Below, piece by piece: positions 41,092 to 49,842 of a DNA stretch of 64,000 nucleotides (the first letter of the stretch is position 1; each line of letters begins with the position of its first letter). The position numbers and the translations under genes are program-made. The notes beneath the pieces were generated by a model, which was not told the origin of the DNA, did no database searches, and saw nothing but the letters and a program-made list of their open reading frames with translations. Source of the DNA: Bog-756 sp963737625 (lineage in GTDB: Bacteria; Actinomycetota; Acidimicrobiia; Acidimicrobiales; RAAP-2); NCBI GenBank assembly GCA_963737625.1, contig CAVTTK010000003.1, forward strand, positions 124,001 through 188,000, written 5' to 3'.

Positions 41092-41830
41092 TCAGCCGGC
41101 GCCGTAGAACGGGGCGTCGAAGCTGAAGATGCCGCCGTCGGCGGCCACCAGCCAGTAGCCGTTGGTCATGGGATCGATGGCCATCCCCACCACCGGGGCG
41201 TTGAGGGGCGTGCCGCCCGTCGACCCCCGGAACGGGGCGTTGCCCTCGGAGAAGATCCCGCCGTCCGAGGCCACGAACCAGTACCCCTGCCCATCAGGCA
41301 ACGAGGCCATCCCGTTGACCGGACGGCTGAGGTGCAGGCCACCCGTGCTGCCGAGGAACGGCGCACCGAACGAGAAGATTCCGCCGTCGGTGGCCACCAG
41401 CCAGTAGCCCCCGGTGACATCGTCGGCGCTGATGCCAACGATGGGGTCGTTCAGGTGCTGGCCCCCCATCGATCCCTGGAACCGGGCATCCCCGAACGAG
41501 AAGATCCCTCCGTCCGAGGCCACCAGCCAGTAGCCCCCGCCGTCGGGCGTCGGGGCGATGTCCACGACGGGCGCGTTGAGGTGCTGACCCCCCATGGAGC
41601 CGTAGAACGGGGCATCCCCGAACGAGAAGATCCCTCCGTCCGAGGCCACCAGCCAGTAGCCCCCGCCGTCCCGGGTCGAGACGATGTGGGTGATGGGGGC
41701 GTTGAGGGCACGACCGGCCATCGATCCGTAGTTGCCGGCCGAGCCGTGGACAGACACCCCGCCGGCCGCATCGACCACCCAGTAGCCGTCTCCGTTGGGC
41801 GTCGAAGCCATTCCCACCACGGGGTCTCGC
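41092..41830. repeat. Tandem 126-bp coding repeats (42-aa units)
   Basis: About 5.5 in-frame units of 126 bp, the best pair (about 41460-41560 against 41585-41685) nearly identical in DNA. The high nucleotide identity suggests recent duplication or gene conversion. Confidence 0.8.
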
Positions 41831-42408
41831 ACCACCGGGGCAGCGCCGAACCTGATGGCCCCGTCGTAGCTGTAGATCGTGCTCAGGTAGGTCATCGTGT
41901 GTTGCTGGACCGGTTGGTTGACACCGATGGCGTCCCAGACCTGACCGGAGCCCGCATAGATGCCCGAGTGGGCGAAGGAGTTGATGCCCCCACCTCCCCA
42001 GAACACGGCATCGCCGGGAACCAGTTGGGCGGTGTCTGCGGCGATGGTGCCCTGAGGGGCGATGAACGTCCCCGCACCACTTTTCTGGCTCCCGTCGCCG
42101 GGGAGGGCGATCCCGGTGGCCTGGAACACGGCGTACTGGACGAGGCTCATGCAGTCGTAGCCCTTCACGCCAGGGCCGCACCCCGGCTCGTTCACGCCGC
42201 CGTTGGTGGGACCGTTGATATTCCCTCCGCCATCGCAGTAGGCCACCCCGGCCTGCGAGGAGGCGAAGCCGGCGATCTGATCCCCCGGGGTCGCCGCCGC
42301 GGCAGCGGTGGCCTCCACGGCCAGGGAAGCGCCAACCAGGGACAGTGAGAGAACGAGCGCCCCGAACGCCGTGACCAGCCATTTCGTGAACCAGGACCGT
42401 GCCGACAT
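41092..42408 (-). CDS. Secreted NlpC/P60-like protein with 42-residue repeats
   Basis: 438 aa. Signal peptide WLVTAFGALVLSLSLVGASLAVEATAAA (about 10-37). NlpC/P60 domain: catalytic Cys in KGYDCMSLVQYA (about 83-94) and His in FAHSGIYAGSG (about 145). Then about 5.5 copies of a 42-residue unit beginning GYWLVASDGGIFSFGDAPF, ending GYWLVAADGGIFSFDAPFYGAG. The enzyme part should cut peptidoglycan stem peptides outside the cell. The repeat unit, common in Acidimicrobiia, probably forms a beta-propeller-like surface module (inference). AGGGGAGGGG is the ribosome site. Confidence 0.9.
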   Translation of the reverse strand: MSARSWFTKWLVTAFGALVLSLSLVGASLAVEATAAAAATPGDQIAGFASSQAGVAYCDGGGNINGPTNGGVNEPGCGPGVKGYDCMSLVQYAVFQATGIALPGDGSQKSGAGTFIAPQGTIAADTAQLVPGDAVFWGGGGINSFAHSGIYAGSGQVWDAIGVNQPVQQHTMTYLSTIYSYDGAIRFGAAPVVRDPVVGMASTPNGDGYWVVDAAGGVSVHGSAGNYGSMAGRALNAPITHIVSTRDGGGYWLVASDGGIFSFGDAPFYGSMGGQHLNAPVVDIAPTPDGGGYWLVASDGGIFSFGDARFQGSMGGQHLNDPIVGISADDVTGGYWLVATDGGIFSFGAPFLGSTGGLHLSRPVNGMASLPDGQGYWFVASDGGIFSEGNAPFRGSTGGTPLNAPVVGMAIDPMTNGYWLVAADGGIFSFDAPFYGAG

Positions 42409-42588
42409 GGATCCCCTCCCCTGGAGGCGCGGCTGACTCCATGACCCACCTTATCGACACCTCGGAGGTGGAACGTGAGCCAAAATCTTCACCGTTGGCC
42501 CGGATGGGAGCCGGAGGGTACTCCCGACCGCGACCTGCCCGGGCGCAGGCCGGCGCCTACCATCAATGGCCATGGAACGTGGTCATTG

Positions 42589-43197
42589 ATGAGTCAGCGC
42601 TCGGAGATCTCGTGGGCCGCGCTGATCCTGGTCTTCGTGGGCCTGTTCGGCGTGGCGGTAGCCGTGACTGCCCTATGGTCCGAGCTGCCGCCACCGGCGG
42701 CCGGGGGCACGTGTGGACCCGGGAGGGGTTCCGAGACCGCCATCGAAGCCCTGGTGAACCCGGGATCGATCGGGGCCGGCGCCAAGCCCCCCGCCACCCG
42801 GGCCGCAGCGCGGGCCCAGTGGACGCAGTTCGTCAACGAGTGCCAGACGGCCACAAACGACCGGGCTCTGTTGGCCTTCCCGGTACTCGTCGTCTCGGCC
42901 GGGATCGCCGTCGTGGGCTTCGTGATGCTGCGGAGGCGGGGAAGCCGGTCGGCCGGTGGGACATCGATGTCGGTGGAGGACCGGGGGTGGTCGCCACCAC
43001 CCGACACCCTGTTCGCCATCACCTCCCCGCTGGTCGCTCCGGTGCCGGCGGCAACGCCCCGGGGTGAGCACGGGGCCAACGACGCGCCACCTCCTCCGCC
43101 ATCGGCTCTGCCGCTGCCACCACCGCCAGCCGCGCCGGCCGCGCACGACCCGTTGCCGTGGGGTCCCAGCGGCCAACCCGGGAGTCCACCGTCGTAG
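42589..43197 (+). CDS. Two-helix membrane protein with Pro-rich tail
   Basis: 202 aa. Helix 1 WAALILVFVGLFGVAVAVTALW (about 9-30), an exterior loop with CGPGRG and a later NECQT Cys that may pair, helix 2 LLAFPVLVVSAGIAVVGFVM (about 97-116), then a cytoplasmic basic stretch RRRGSRSAGG and a tail of Pro runs. No catalytic motif; function unknown. A TACCAT element at 42558 may drive it. Confidence 0.62.
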   Translation: MSQRSEISWAALILVFVGLFGVAVAVTALWSELPPPAAGGTCGPGRGSETAIEALVNPGSIGAGAKPPATRAAARAQWTQFVNECQTATNDRALLAFPVLVVSAGIAVVGFVMLRRRGSRSAGGTSMSVEDRGWSPPPDTLFAITSPLVAPVPAATPRGEHGANDAPPPPPSALPLPPPPAAPAAHDPLPWGPSGQPGSPPS

Positions 43198-43420
43198 CCT
43201 CCAGGTGGCAGGGTCGGAGGCGATGGTCCTGCATCGTTCGTCCTGCTGGACGGCACACAGGGCCGAGCGGGACGTGCCACACTCCGCGAGTCGCCGACGC
43301 GCTCATGCGGTGCTTCGGCGGAGACCGCGCTTAGGCTTCACCGGTGGTGGGGATGGTGATGCTGCCGTCAGGGGTATCGGGCAACCGTGAGGCAGGCTCA
43401 ACGAGCGAGCATTGGCGGTC

Positions 43421-45151
43421 ATGCCGGTGAACGTCGAGACTCCGGGGGGATCTGTGCCTTCAGGCGGGACGAACGGGGTTGGTCCGTTACCGCCACTCGA
43501 CGGTGGCGACCTCGAGGACGCTGCCCCCGCGCCCCAATCGCAGTCATGCGACGTGGACAGGGCCACACCGCCCCTCGTGGTCCCCTCCGTAGCCGACCCG
43601 GCGGCATCGGACACTGGGGCGGCCGGCTCCGTTGGCCCAGAACCGGTACGTACGGAACCCGTTGAGCAGGAACTGGCTGCTTCAGACGGGCCGGCGGAAC
43701 CGGCGGCAGCTCAGAGCCCCGGGCCTCCGACACCGGCGGTCGTCGAGCGGCCGCAGCGGGCCACGAGGCGTCGCCACCGACGGCGGATCCTCTGGACGCT
43801 GGCCACGGTGGTGGTGGTGGTGCTCCTCGCTGCCGGGGGGCTGCTGGCCGCCCAGCGCATCGGCCGTCCCCTGGCCCAGCCCACCATCGCTCCGGCAGGG
43901 ACGGCCTCATTCGCTGTGCCCGGGACCGTCCCGTCCCCGCCCTGGCCGGCCACCGGACAGGCCGCGGTCGCCATCCCGTCCCTCGACTACGCCGACCAGT
44001 CCACCCTCGAAGGGCCCGTCCCCATCGCCTCGTTGACCAAGATGGCCACCGCGGTGGTGATCCTCCGCGACCATCCGATGGCGGCCGATGCCAGTGGGCC
44101 GTCCATCACCGTCACGGCGGACGAGGCCAGCCAGTTCGACGTGGACCTGGAGAATGACGAGACCAATATCCCGCTCCAGGCCGGTGAGACGCTCACCGAG
44201 CAACAGCTGCTCGAGGCGCTGATGGTCGGATCGGCCAACGACGCGGCGTACACCCTGGCCGTCTGGGACGCCGGCTCCCTGGACGCCTTCGTGACGAAGA
44301 TGAACGCTTTGGCCTCATCGCTGGGGGCCCGCCAGACCCACTACGCCGACGCCAGCGGATTCGACCCAGGGTCGGTCTCCACGGCGGCGGACAGCCTGCG
44401 TATCGCCGCGGCCGGCATGGCCATGCCGGCGTTCGCGGCTGCCGCGGCCCTGCCCCAGGTGAACATTCCCCTGGCCGGTGTGGTCCACAACATCGTGAAA
44501 CTGATCGGTACCGACGGGATCGTCGGCGTGAAGTCGGGCTACACCTCGCAGGCGGCTGGGTGCATGGTTCTGGCCGCCTACCGGACCGTTCAGGGGCGCT
44601 CCGTGCTGGTGCTGGCCGCAGCCCTGGACCAGCTCGAACCACCTCCGCCACCTCCTCCGCCACCAGCCACGGTGCCCGTGGTTGCTCCGGCCGCCACCCC
44701 CGCCACCACGACGCCCAGCTCGACCACCACCACGACGTCCAGCTCAACCACCACCACGACCACAGCGGCCCCGTACAGCCCGATCGAGGCGCAGTATCCG
44801 CTGCTGTACACCGGCCCCATCGTCGAGCACCTGCTGGACGCCTCCGAAGCGGCGATCGTCCCGGTCCCCGCGGTGACCGAGGGAAGCGTTGTGCGCATGG
44901 CCACCGCGGATTGGGGCGGCATTCACCATGAGGTGCCGGCCGTCGCCTCCCGTTCGGCCTGGCTGCTCGGGCTACCGGGCCAACGGGTCGCCGTCACCAC
45001 GTCTCCCCAATCCCCTGGAGCGGGGAGTGGCTCACGCCCCGCGGCCGGGACGGTCCGGTTCACTCTGGGACGGCAGACCGAAACGGTGCCCCTTCGGCTC
45101 GTCCATCGGGTGCCGGAGCCCACCTGGTGGTGGAAGGTCCTGCACAACTGA
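43421..45151 (+). CDS. D-alanyl-D-alanine carboxypeptidase (PBP5-type, S11)
   Basis: 576 aa. A long Pro/Ala-rich cytoplasmic head, one membrane anchor (LATVVVVVLLAAGGLLAAQR, about 126-145), then the penicillin-binding domain: SxxK in IASLTKMATA (Ser about 204), SxN in VGSANDAAY (about 270), KSG in GVKSGYTSQAAG (about 370). Poly-Pro and Ser/Thr linkers (PPPPPPPPPATV, TTTTTSSS) lead to a C-terminal beta domain. It trims terminal D-Ala from peptidoglycan. Start uncertain: TTG 43412 and GTG 43427 are alternatives. Confidence 0.88.
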   Translation: MPVNVETPGGSVPSGGTNGVGPLPPLDGGDLEDAAPAPQSQSCDVDRATPPLVVPSVADPAASDTGAAGSVGPEPVRTEPVEQELAASDGPAEPAAAQSPGPPTPAVVERPQRATRRRHRRRILWTLATVVVVVLLAAGGLLAAQRIGRPLAQPTIAPAGTASFAVPGTVPSPPWPATGQAAVAIPSLDYADQSTLEGPVPIASLTKMATAVVILRDHPMAADASGPSITVTADEASQFDVDLENDETNIPLQAGETLTEQQLLEALMVGSANDAAYTLAVWDAGSLDAFVTKMNALASSLGARQTHYADASGFDPGSVSTAADSLRIAAAGMAMPAFAAAAALPQVNIPLAGVVHNIVKLIGTDGIVGVKSGYTSQAAGCMVLAAYRTVQGRSVLVLAAALDQLEPPPPPPPPPATVPVVAPAATPATTTPSSTTTTTSSSTTTTTTAAPYSPIEAQYPLLYTGPIVEHLLDASEAAIVPVPAVTEGSVVRMATADWGGIHHEVPAVASRSAWLLGLPGQRVAVTTSPQSPGAGSGSRPAAGTVRFTLGRQTETVPLRLVHRVPEPTWWWKVLHN

Positions 45152-45209
45152 TCAGCAACGATGGGGCCGGAGTCAATGGGCTCGGATCAGGTGGGCCAGA
45201 CCAGACCGA

Positions 45210-45986
45210 CTAGGGGACGACCATGCGCGTGTGGGCCACCGTGACCGCCTGACCGGCGATCACGACTCGGCCCTCGCTCCGTCGCATCCTCACGATGCCT
45301 CCCCGGGCGGACGCCTGCTCCCCCACCAGCACGTCGCGGCTGAGCCGATCCCCCCAGTACTCGGCCAGTGTGCAGTGGGCCGAGCCGGTGACCGGGTCCT
45401 CGGCCACGCCCGCATTAGGGGCGAAGGCCCGACTCACGCAGTCGATGCCGGGCCTGTCCCCGGGGGCGGTCACGATGACCAGGCGCGTGCCGACCGAGGC
45501 AATCCCGTTCAGATCGGGCACCAGGTCCCGCACCTCCGTGGCTTCCTGCACCACGGCCAGGGCGTCCCAGCGGCCCACGCCGTACCAGACCAAGTCGGGT
45601 AGGCCGAGCGTGGCCGGAGGCTCGGCCTGGCGGGGTCGATCGCCGGGGAAATCCATCTCGATCCAGCCGTCGGAAGTGGTCCGGCAACCGAGCCGGCCGC
45701 TGGCCGTGTGGAACTGTGCCGTGCCGCCCAGTACGTGGACGGCGGCCAGGGTGGCGTGTCCGCACAGTTCGACCTCGGTGGTCGGAGTGAACCATCGCAG
45801 ATCGTGATCACCGTCCCCCCGGGCCACGACGAAGGCGGTTTCCGAGAGGTTCATCTCCCGCGCCACCGCCTGCATGACCGCATCGTCGGGGAAGGTGGCG
45901 ACAACGGCAACGGCGGCCGGATTGCCGGCGAACGGCACGTCGGTGAAGGCGTCGACCGTCACCAACTGCAGGGTCAGTGCGCTCAC
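45210..45986 (-). CDS. PhzF family isomerase/epimerase
   Basis: 258 aa. PhzF fold: DAFTDVPFAGNPAAVAVV, EMNLSETAFVV with the catalytic Glu at about 49, ELCGHATLAAVHVL, AGVAEDPVTGSAHCTLAEYW. Members isomerise or epimerise small acids. Substrate unknown. It is 19 bp downstream of the VOC gene on the same strand and convergent with the carboxypeptidase gene. Confidence 0.92.
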   Translation of the reverse strand: MSALTLQLVTVDAFTDVPFAGNPAAVAVVATFPDDAVMQAVAREMNLSETAFVVARGDGDHDLRWFTPTTEVELCGHATLAAVHVLGGTAQFHTASGRLGCRTTSDGWIEMDFPGDRPRQAEPPATLGLPDLVWYGVGRWDALAVVQEATEVRDLVPDLNGIASVGTRLVIVTAPGDRPGIDCVSRAFAPNAGVAEDPVTGSAHCTLAEYWGDRLSRDVLVGEQASARGGIVRMRRSEGRVVIAGQAVTVAHTRMVVP

Positions 45987-46005
45987 GGGGCCGGTGGGAC
46001 CGGGG

Positions 46006-46461
46006 TCAGGAGTACTGCCACCGGTGCTCAGGCTCCCGGCCGGCCGGCCGCTCCATGCACTGGACGTCGAACCAGATGGGCAGGAGGTATCTCACGTAGA
46101 AGGCGTGGACGGTGAGTGTCGGTCCGACCAGGTCGTCGTACTCCTTGATACGCAGCCGCTCGTCCTTCGCGGCGAATTCCCGGCACCGCTCGAGGACGGA
46201 GTCGACCTCGCCGCGGGTGTCCATGAGGAGACCGAGATGGTCGTAGCCCGGCGACGACATCGGTTCGTTCCCTTCGGCCAGCAGGATGAACTGGCCGTCG
46301 TCGGGCCGCAGGAGGTGACAGGACTGCCCGACGACCTCGGTATCCAGAGAGCTCCAGCCGAGCACGTCGCAGTAGAAGGTGTCGACCTGGCGGCGGAACT
46401 CCGTGGTCAGGGTCCCTGCCGGAAACGACAGCTCCATGTGGTTGAAACGCATGCCGGACAT
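46006..46461 (-). CDS. VOC superfamily protein
   Basis: 151 aa. Starts RFNHMELSFPAGTL with the first His, continues YCDVLGWSSL, then the second module PGYDHLGLLMDT. The C-terminus ends without the usual metal-binding Glu-Phe-x-x motif (FDVQCMERPAG), so the active site may be changed. ATG 46461, operon with phzF (19-bp gap). Confidence 0.75.
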   Translation of the reverse strand: MSGMRFNHMELSFPAGTLTTEFRRQVDTFYCDVLGWSSLDTEVVGQSCHLLRPDDGQFILLAEGNEPMSSPGYDHLGLLMDTRGEVDSVLERCREFAAKDERLRIKEYDDLVGPTLTVHAFYVRYLLPIWFDVQCMERPAGREPEHRWQYS

Positions 46462-46580
46462 CTGGCCATCCCCATTTCTCCGTGGACGCCCCCGAGGCTA
46501 CGCCTGTCGCGGACGGAAGCCCTCCCGCCCACTACCGTTTCGGATGGTGCCGCCACCGGTGTCCAGGGGGAGGGATGGGG

Positions 46581-47432
46581 ATGGGGCCGGACGACCTGGT
46601 GCTGTGCTCGGGGACCGTGCGCCGAGGGACGACCTTCGCCGCCCGGCTGGCCGCGGCGCAGGGCGCCGGGTTCACCGCCGTGTCCCTGTGGGGGCGGGAC
46701 TACGCGGCGGCCCGGGAGCAAGGACTGAGCGACGGCGACCTGCGCTCCATGCTCGACGATCACGGCCTGGAGGTGGCGGAGATGGATCCGGCATGGTGGT
46801 GGCCTCCCGGGGCGTCGGACGTGACCATTCCACCCGCGCTGGACACTGAGGACATCTTCCGGTTCGGGGAGCACGAACTGTTCACCATGGCCGAAGCCCT
46901 CGGGGCCCGCTCGGTCAACGCCGTGGACGTGCTGGGGGGCACCTGGGATCTCGACGGGGCGGCCGAGGCATTCGCCGGGCTGTGCACGAGGGCTGCTGAG
47001 CACGGGCTGCTGGTGCACCTCGAATGGCTGGCATGGTCGAAGATCCCCGACCTGGCTGCCGCCCTCCGTATCGTGCAGGCAGCCGACCAGCCCAACGGTG
47101 GCCTCACCATCGACGTCTGGCACCTGGTGCGCACCGGGGCCGGCGTAGACGACCTCCGGGGCGTTCCGGGCTCGACCATCCTGGCGGTGCAGCTCAGCGA
47201 CGGACCGCTCGAGGCCGAGGCCGACCTGCTGGAGGCCACGCTCCACCACCGGAAGCTCCCGGGCGAAGGCCAGTTCGACCTGCCGGGCATGGTCTCGGCC
47301 CTCCGGGCCACGGGCACCGAGGCACCCATGGGCGTCGAGGTGTTCTCGGACGACCTGCACGCCCTCCCTGTGGAGGTGGGGGCGCGGGCGGCGTCCCAGG
47401 CCACACTCAGGGTCCTCGGTCAGGATCGGTGA
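46581..47432 (+). CDS. Sugar phosphate isomerase/epimerase-like TIM barrel
   Basis: 283 aa. Xylose-isomerase-like barrel: AAAQGAGFTAVSLWGRDYAA, LVHLEWLAWSKI (Glu metal ligand), LTIDVWHLVRTGA (Asp and His), VQLSDGPLEAEADLLE and MGVEVFSDDLHAL (final Glu). All four metal ligands of the family seem present. It may isomerise or dehydrate a sugar or cyclitol. ATG 46581 is 8 bases from GGGGAGG; ATG 46575 is possible. Diverges from the VOC/PhzF pair. Confidence 0.85.
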   Translation: MGPDDLVLCSGTVRRGTTFAARLAAAQGAGFTAVSLWGRDYAAAREQGLSDGDLRSMLDDHGLEVAEMDPAWWWPPGASDVTIPPALDTEDIFRFGEHELFTMAEALGARSVNAVDVLGGTWDLDGAAEAFAGLCTRAAEHGLLVHLEWLAWSKIPDLAAALRIVQAADQPNGGLTIDVWHLVRTGAGVDDLRGVPGSTILAVQLSDGPLEAEADLLEATLHHRKLPGEGQFDLPGMVSALRATGTEAPMGVEVFSDDLHALPVEVGARAASQATLRVLGQDR

Positions 47433-47442
47433 GTGCTCACCG
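47427..47442. terminator. Hairpin at the end of the isomerase gene
   Basis: CGGTGAG-TG-CTCACCG, a perfect 7-bp inverted repeat covering the stop codon and facing the convergent ogt gene. Confidence 0.4.
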
Positions 47443-47478
47443 CCGGCCGGGCCCGACCCGTGTGGTCCGGACGATGCC

Positions 47479-47985
47479 TCATCCCCGGAGGGCCAGCTGC
47501 GGAGTGAAGTGATCACGTTCCAGCTGCAGCAGGGTGACCTTGCGGTCGAGTCCGCCGCCGTAGCCCGTGAGCGACCCATCAGCTCCGATGACCCGGTGGC
47601 ACGGGACGATGATGGCGACGGGATTCTGGCCGTTGGCCAGTCCCACCGCCCGGGCCGCACCCGGCTTTCCCACCCTGCGGGCGATCTCGCCGTACGACGT
47701 GGTCTCGCCGTAGGGAATCTCGAGAAGGGCGTCCCAGACGCTCCGCTGGAAGGTGGAGCCCTCCACCCGGAGGGCGAGATCGAACCGGGTGAGCTGGCCG
47801 CCGAAGTAGGCACGCAGCTGGTCGACTGCGTCCACGAAGGCCGTCGGTTCGTGACGCCATGTCTCCTGACCCTCCGGGGGGTGGGTCTGATCGGTCATCC
47901 GCACATTGGTCACGACCGTCCCGTCACCGGCCACGGTGATGGTGCCCACCGGGCTGTCGAGGGTACGGAAGAGCTTCGCGTTCAT
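47479..47985 (-). CDS. ogt: Methylated-DNA--protein-cysteine methyltransferase
   Basis: 168 aa. The active site IIVPCHRVIGADGSL is intact (Cys about 137), as is the HTH-like SYGEIARRVGKPGAARAVG and FQRSVWDALLEIPYGETTSY. It removes the alkyl group from O6-methylguanine in a single-turnover reaction. ATG 47985 overlaps the stop of the ada-alkA gene (ATGA); AAAGGATC is the ribosome site. The pair is an alkylation-repair operon. Confidence 0.95.
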   Translation of the reverse strand: MNAKLFRTLDSPVGTITVAGDGTVVTNVRMTDQTHPPEGQETWRHEPTAFVDAVDQLRAYFGGQLTRFDLALRVEGSTFQRSVWDALLEIPYGETTSYGEIARRVGKPGAARAVGLANGQNPVAIIVPCHRVIGADGSLTGYGGGLDRKVTLLQLERDHFTPQLALRG

Positions 47986-49463
47986 GGTGATCCTTTCGGG
48001 GGCCACTGATTGATCGGGTGCCCGAGGGCAGCCCACAGGTACTGCACGGCATACGAACGCCACGGCCGCCACCGTTGGGAGTGCCGCTCCAGCTCCCGGG
48101 CCGAGGCCGGGGTGTCGAGCACAGCGGCTCCCTTGCGGACCCCGATGTCGGCCGCGGGGAAGGCGTCGGGATCGCCGAGGGCGCGCATGGCGATCATCTC
48201 GGCCGTCCACGCACCGACTCCGGGGACGGCGACGAGCTGGGCCCGGGCCCGGGCCCAGTCCGCCCCGACACCGATCTCCACGTCACCCGACACCAGAGCC
48301 TCGACCAGGCCCACCAGCGTCCGTTGCCGCGATGGTGGGAGTCTCAGCGTGGTCGGGTCGAGCTCCGACAGCTCCTCGAGGTCGGGAAAGAGATGGGTCA
48401 GCCCACCGCCCGGATCACGGATGGGCGTCCCGTGATCGGCGACCAGACGGGCCGCATGGGTACGCGCCGCCGCCGTGGAGACCTGTTGGCCCAACACCAT
48501 GCGCACAGCCAGCTCACCCTCGTCCACGGTGCCAGGAATGCGCCGACCGGGTGCTTTGGCCACCTCGGCGGCCAGGCACGGGTCGTCGGCCAGCACCTCG
48601 ACCACCGCCTCGGGGTCGGCGTCGAGGTCGAGGAGGCGTCGGCACCGGGCGATGGCAGTGGACAGGTCGCGGAGGTCATCGAGCGCCAGCTGGCAGCGCA
48701 CATGATCGGGTGTCGGCATCAGGGAGACGATGCCGTATCCGGCGGGAAGTCGGAGGGTCCGGCGGTATGCCCCGTCTCGCACCTCTTCGCAGCCGGGAAC
48801 GGCGGTGGCGGCGAGATGTCCGAAGAGGCTCTCGGGAGCCAGCGGTGCGCGGAACGGGAGGCGGAAGGTGAGGGCGGCGGAGGCGGCCGACGGGGCGCCC
48901 CGTCGGGATCGGGCCCGGAGGGTGGAAGGGGTGGCGTCGAAGACCGTGCGAACGGTGTCGTTGAACTGACGGATACTGGAGAATCCGGCGGCGAAGGCCA
49001 CGTCGGCGAAGGCCAGACCGGTGGTCTCGATGAGCAGCCGGGCCGTCTGCGCCCGCTGGGCCCGGGCCAGCGCCAGGGGACCGGCACCCACTTCGGCGAC
49101 CAGGTGCCGTTCCAGCTGTCTGGTGCTGTAACCCAGCTGGTCGGCCAGTCCGGTCACACCCAGGCGGTCGACCGTGCCGTCGGCGATGAGGCGCATGGCC
49201 CTCCCGACCAGGTCCCGCCGCACGTTCCACTCCGGCGACCCGGGCGACGCATCCGGCCGACACCGTTTGCACGCTCGAAAACCGCCGCGCTGTGCCGCGG
49301 CGGCCGTGGGCAGGAAGCACAGGTTCCGGGCGAAGGGCGGCCGGGCCGGACAGCTCGGCCGGCAGTAGATGCGGGTGGTCAACACGGCGGTGACGAACCA
49401 CCCGTCGAAGCGGGCGTCCTTGGACTGCACGGCCCGGTAACACCGGTCGAAGTCCTCGTACAT
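47982..49463 (-). CDS. Ada-type regulator fused to AlkA DNA glycosylase
   Basis: 493 aa. N-terminal AdaA domain with zinc and methyl-acceptor cysteines C34 and C38 in YCRPSCPARPP and the pair in CKRC (about 65-68). Then an AraC-type HTH (LADQLGYSTRQLERHL, FAAGFSSIRQFNDTVR). The C-terminal AlkA glycosylase has the HhH-GPD loop LVAVPGVGAWTAEMIAMRALG and catalytic Asp in AADIGVRKG. It senses methylphosphotriesters, turns on repair genes and excises alkylated bases. TACCCT lies 6 bases before ATG 49463, so the operon is leaderless. Confidence 0.95.
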   Translation of the reverse strand: MYEDFDRCYRAVQSKDARFDGWFVTAVLTTRIYCRPSCPARPPFARNLCFLPTAAAAQRGGFRACKRCRPDASPGSPEWNVRRDLVGRAMRLIADGTVDRLGVTGLADQLGYSTRQLERHLVAEVGAGPLALARAQRAQTARLLIETTGLAFADVAFAAGFSSIRQFNDTVRTVFDATPSTLRARSRRGAPSAASAALTFRLPFRAPLAPESLFGHLAATAVPGCEEVRDGAYRRTLRLPAGYGIVSLMPTPDHVRCQLALDDLRDLSTAIARCRRLLDLDADPEAVVEVLADDPCLAAEVAKAPGRRIPGTVDEGELAVRMVLGQQVSTAAARTHAARLVADHGTPIRDPGGGLTHLFPDLEELSELDPTTLRLPPSRQRTLVGLVEALVSGDVEIGVGADWARARAQLVAVPGVGAWTAEMIAMRALGDPDAFPAADIGVRKGAAVLDTPASARELERHSQRWRPWRSYAVQYLWAALGHPINQWPPKGSP

Positions 49464-49469
49464 GTGTGC

Positions 49470-49475
49470 AGGGTA
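49470..49475 (-). promoter_or_regulatory. Leaderless -10 element of the ada-alkA/ogt operon
   Basis: Minus strand TACCCT, 6 bases, ATG 49463. The Ada protein probably acts at or just upstream of here. Confidence 0.55.
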
Positions 49476-49650
49476 CGCCCCGGGAGTGACCCGTACTAGC
49501 GGAAATACGACATGACAGTCGGGGGGCGAAACCGCAGGGGCCGGTGGAGGCCGGGCCATCGGTCGCCCCGTCCAGCCCCGGGTATCCGCGTGCGGCGGCG
49601 ACCGCCTATGGGATCGTGGTGATGCGCTGACATCCATGGAGGTACCCATC

Positions 49651-49839
49651 GTGACCACTGCCGAGCTCCGGATGCACTGTCCCAATTGCGAGTTCCCCGC
49701 CAAAGGGCGATGGATCGATCCCGAGATGGAAGAGGTCGTCCTCCCGGGTCGGATTTCGGCCGAGAGCATCGCCTGCTCCAATCCCCGGTGCTTCCGGTAC
49801 CGACCGGAGTCCTTCCCCGCGTCAGCTCCCGTCGGCTGA
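49651..49839 (+). CDS. Small zinc-ribbon-like protein
   Basis: 62 aa from GTG 49651, chosen because GGAGGT lies 7 bases upstream (it covers the in-frame ATG 49636, an alternative). CPNCEFPA and CSNPRCFRY supply two Cys pairs spaced as in a zinc ribbon. No other domain. It lies 3 bp before the patatin gene, which suggests joint transcription. Function unknown. Confidence 0.68.
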   Translation: MTTAELRMHCPNCEFPAKGRWIDPEMEEVVLPGRISAESIACSNPRCFRYRPESFPASAPVG

Positions 49840-49842
49840 GCC

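Noticed and set aside
40552..42348. 598-codon plus-strand open frame with repeats
   Set aside because: Antisense to the NlpC/P60 repeat gene; its repeats just mirror the coding repeats.
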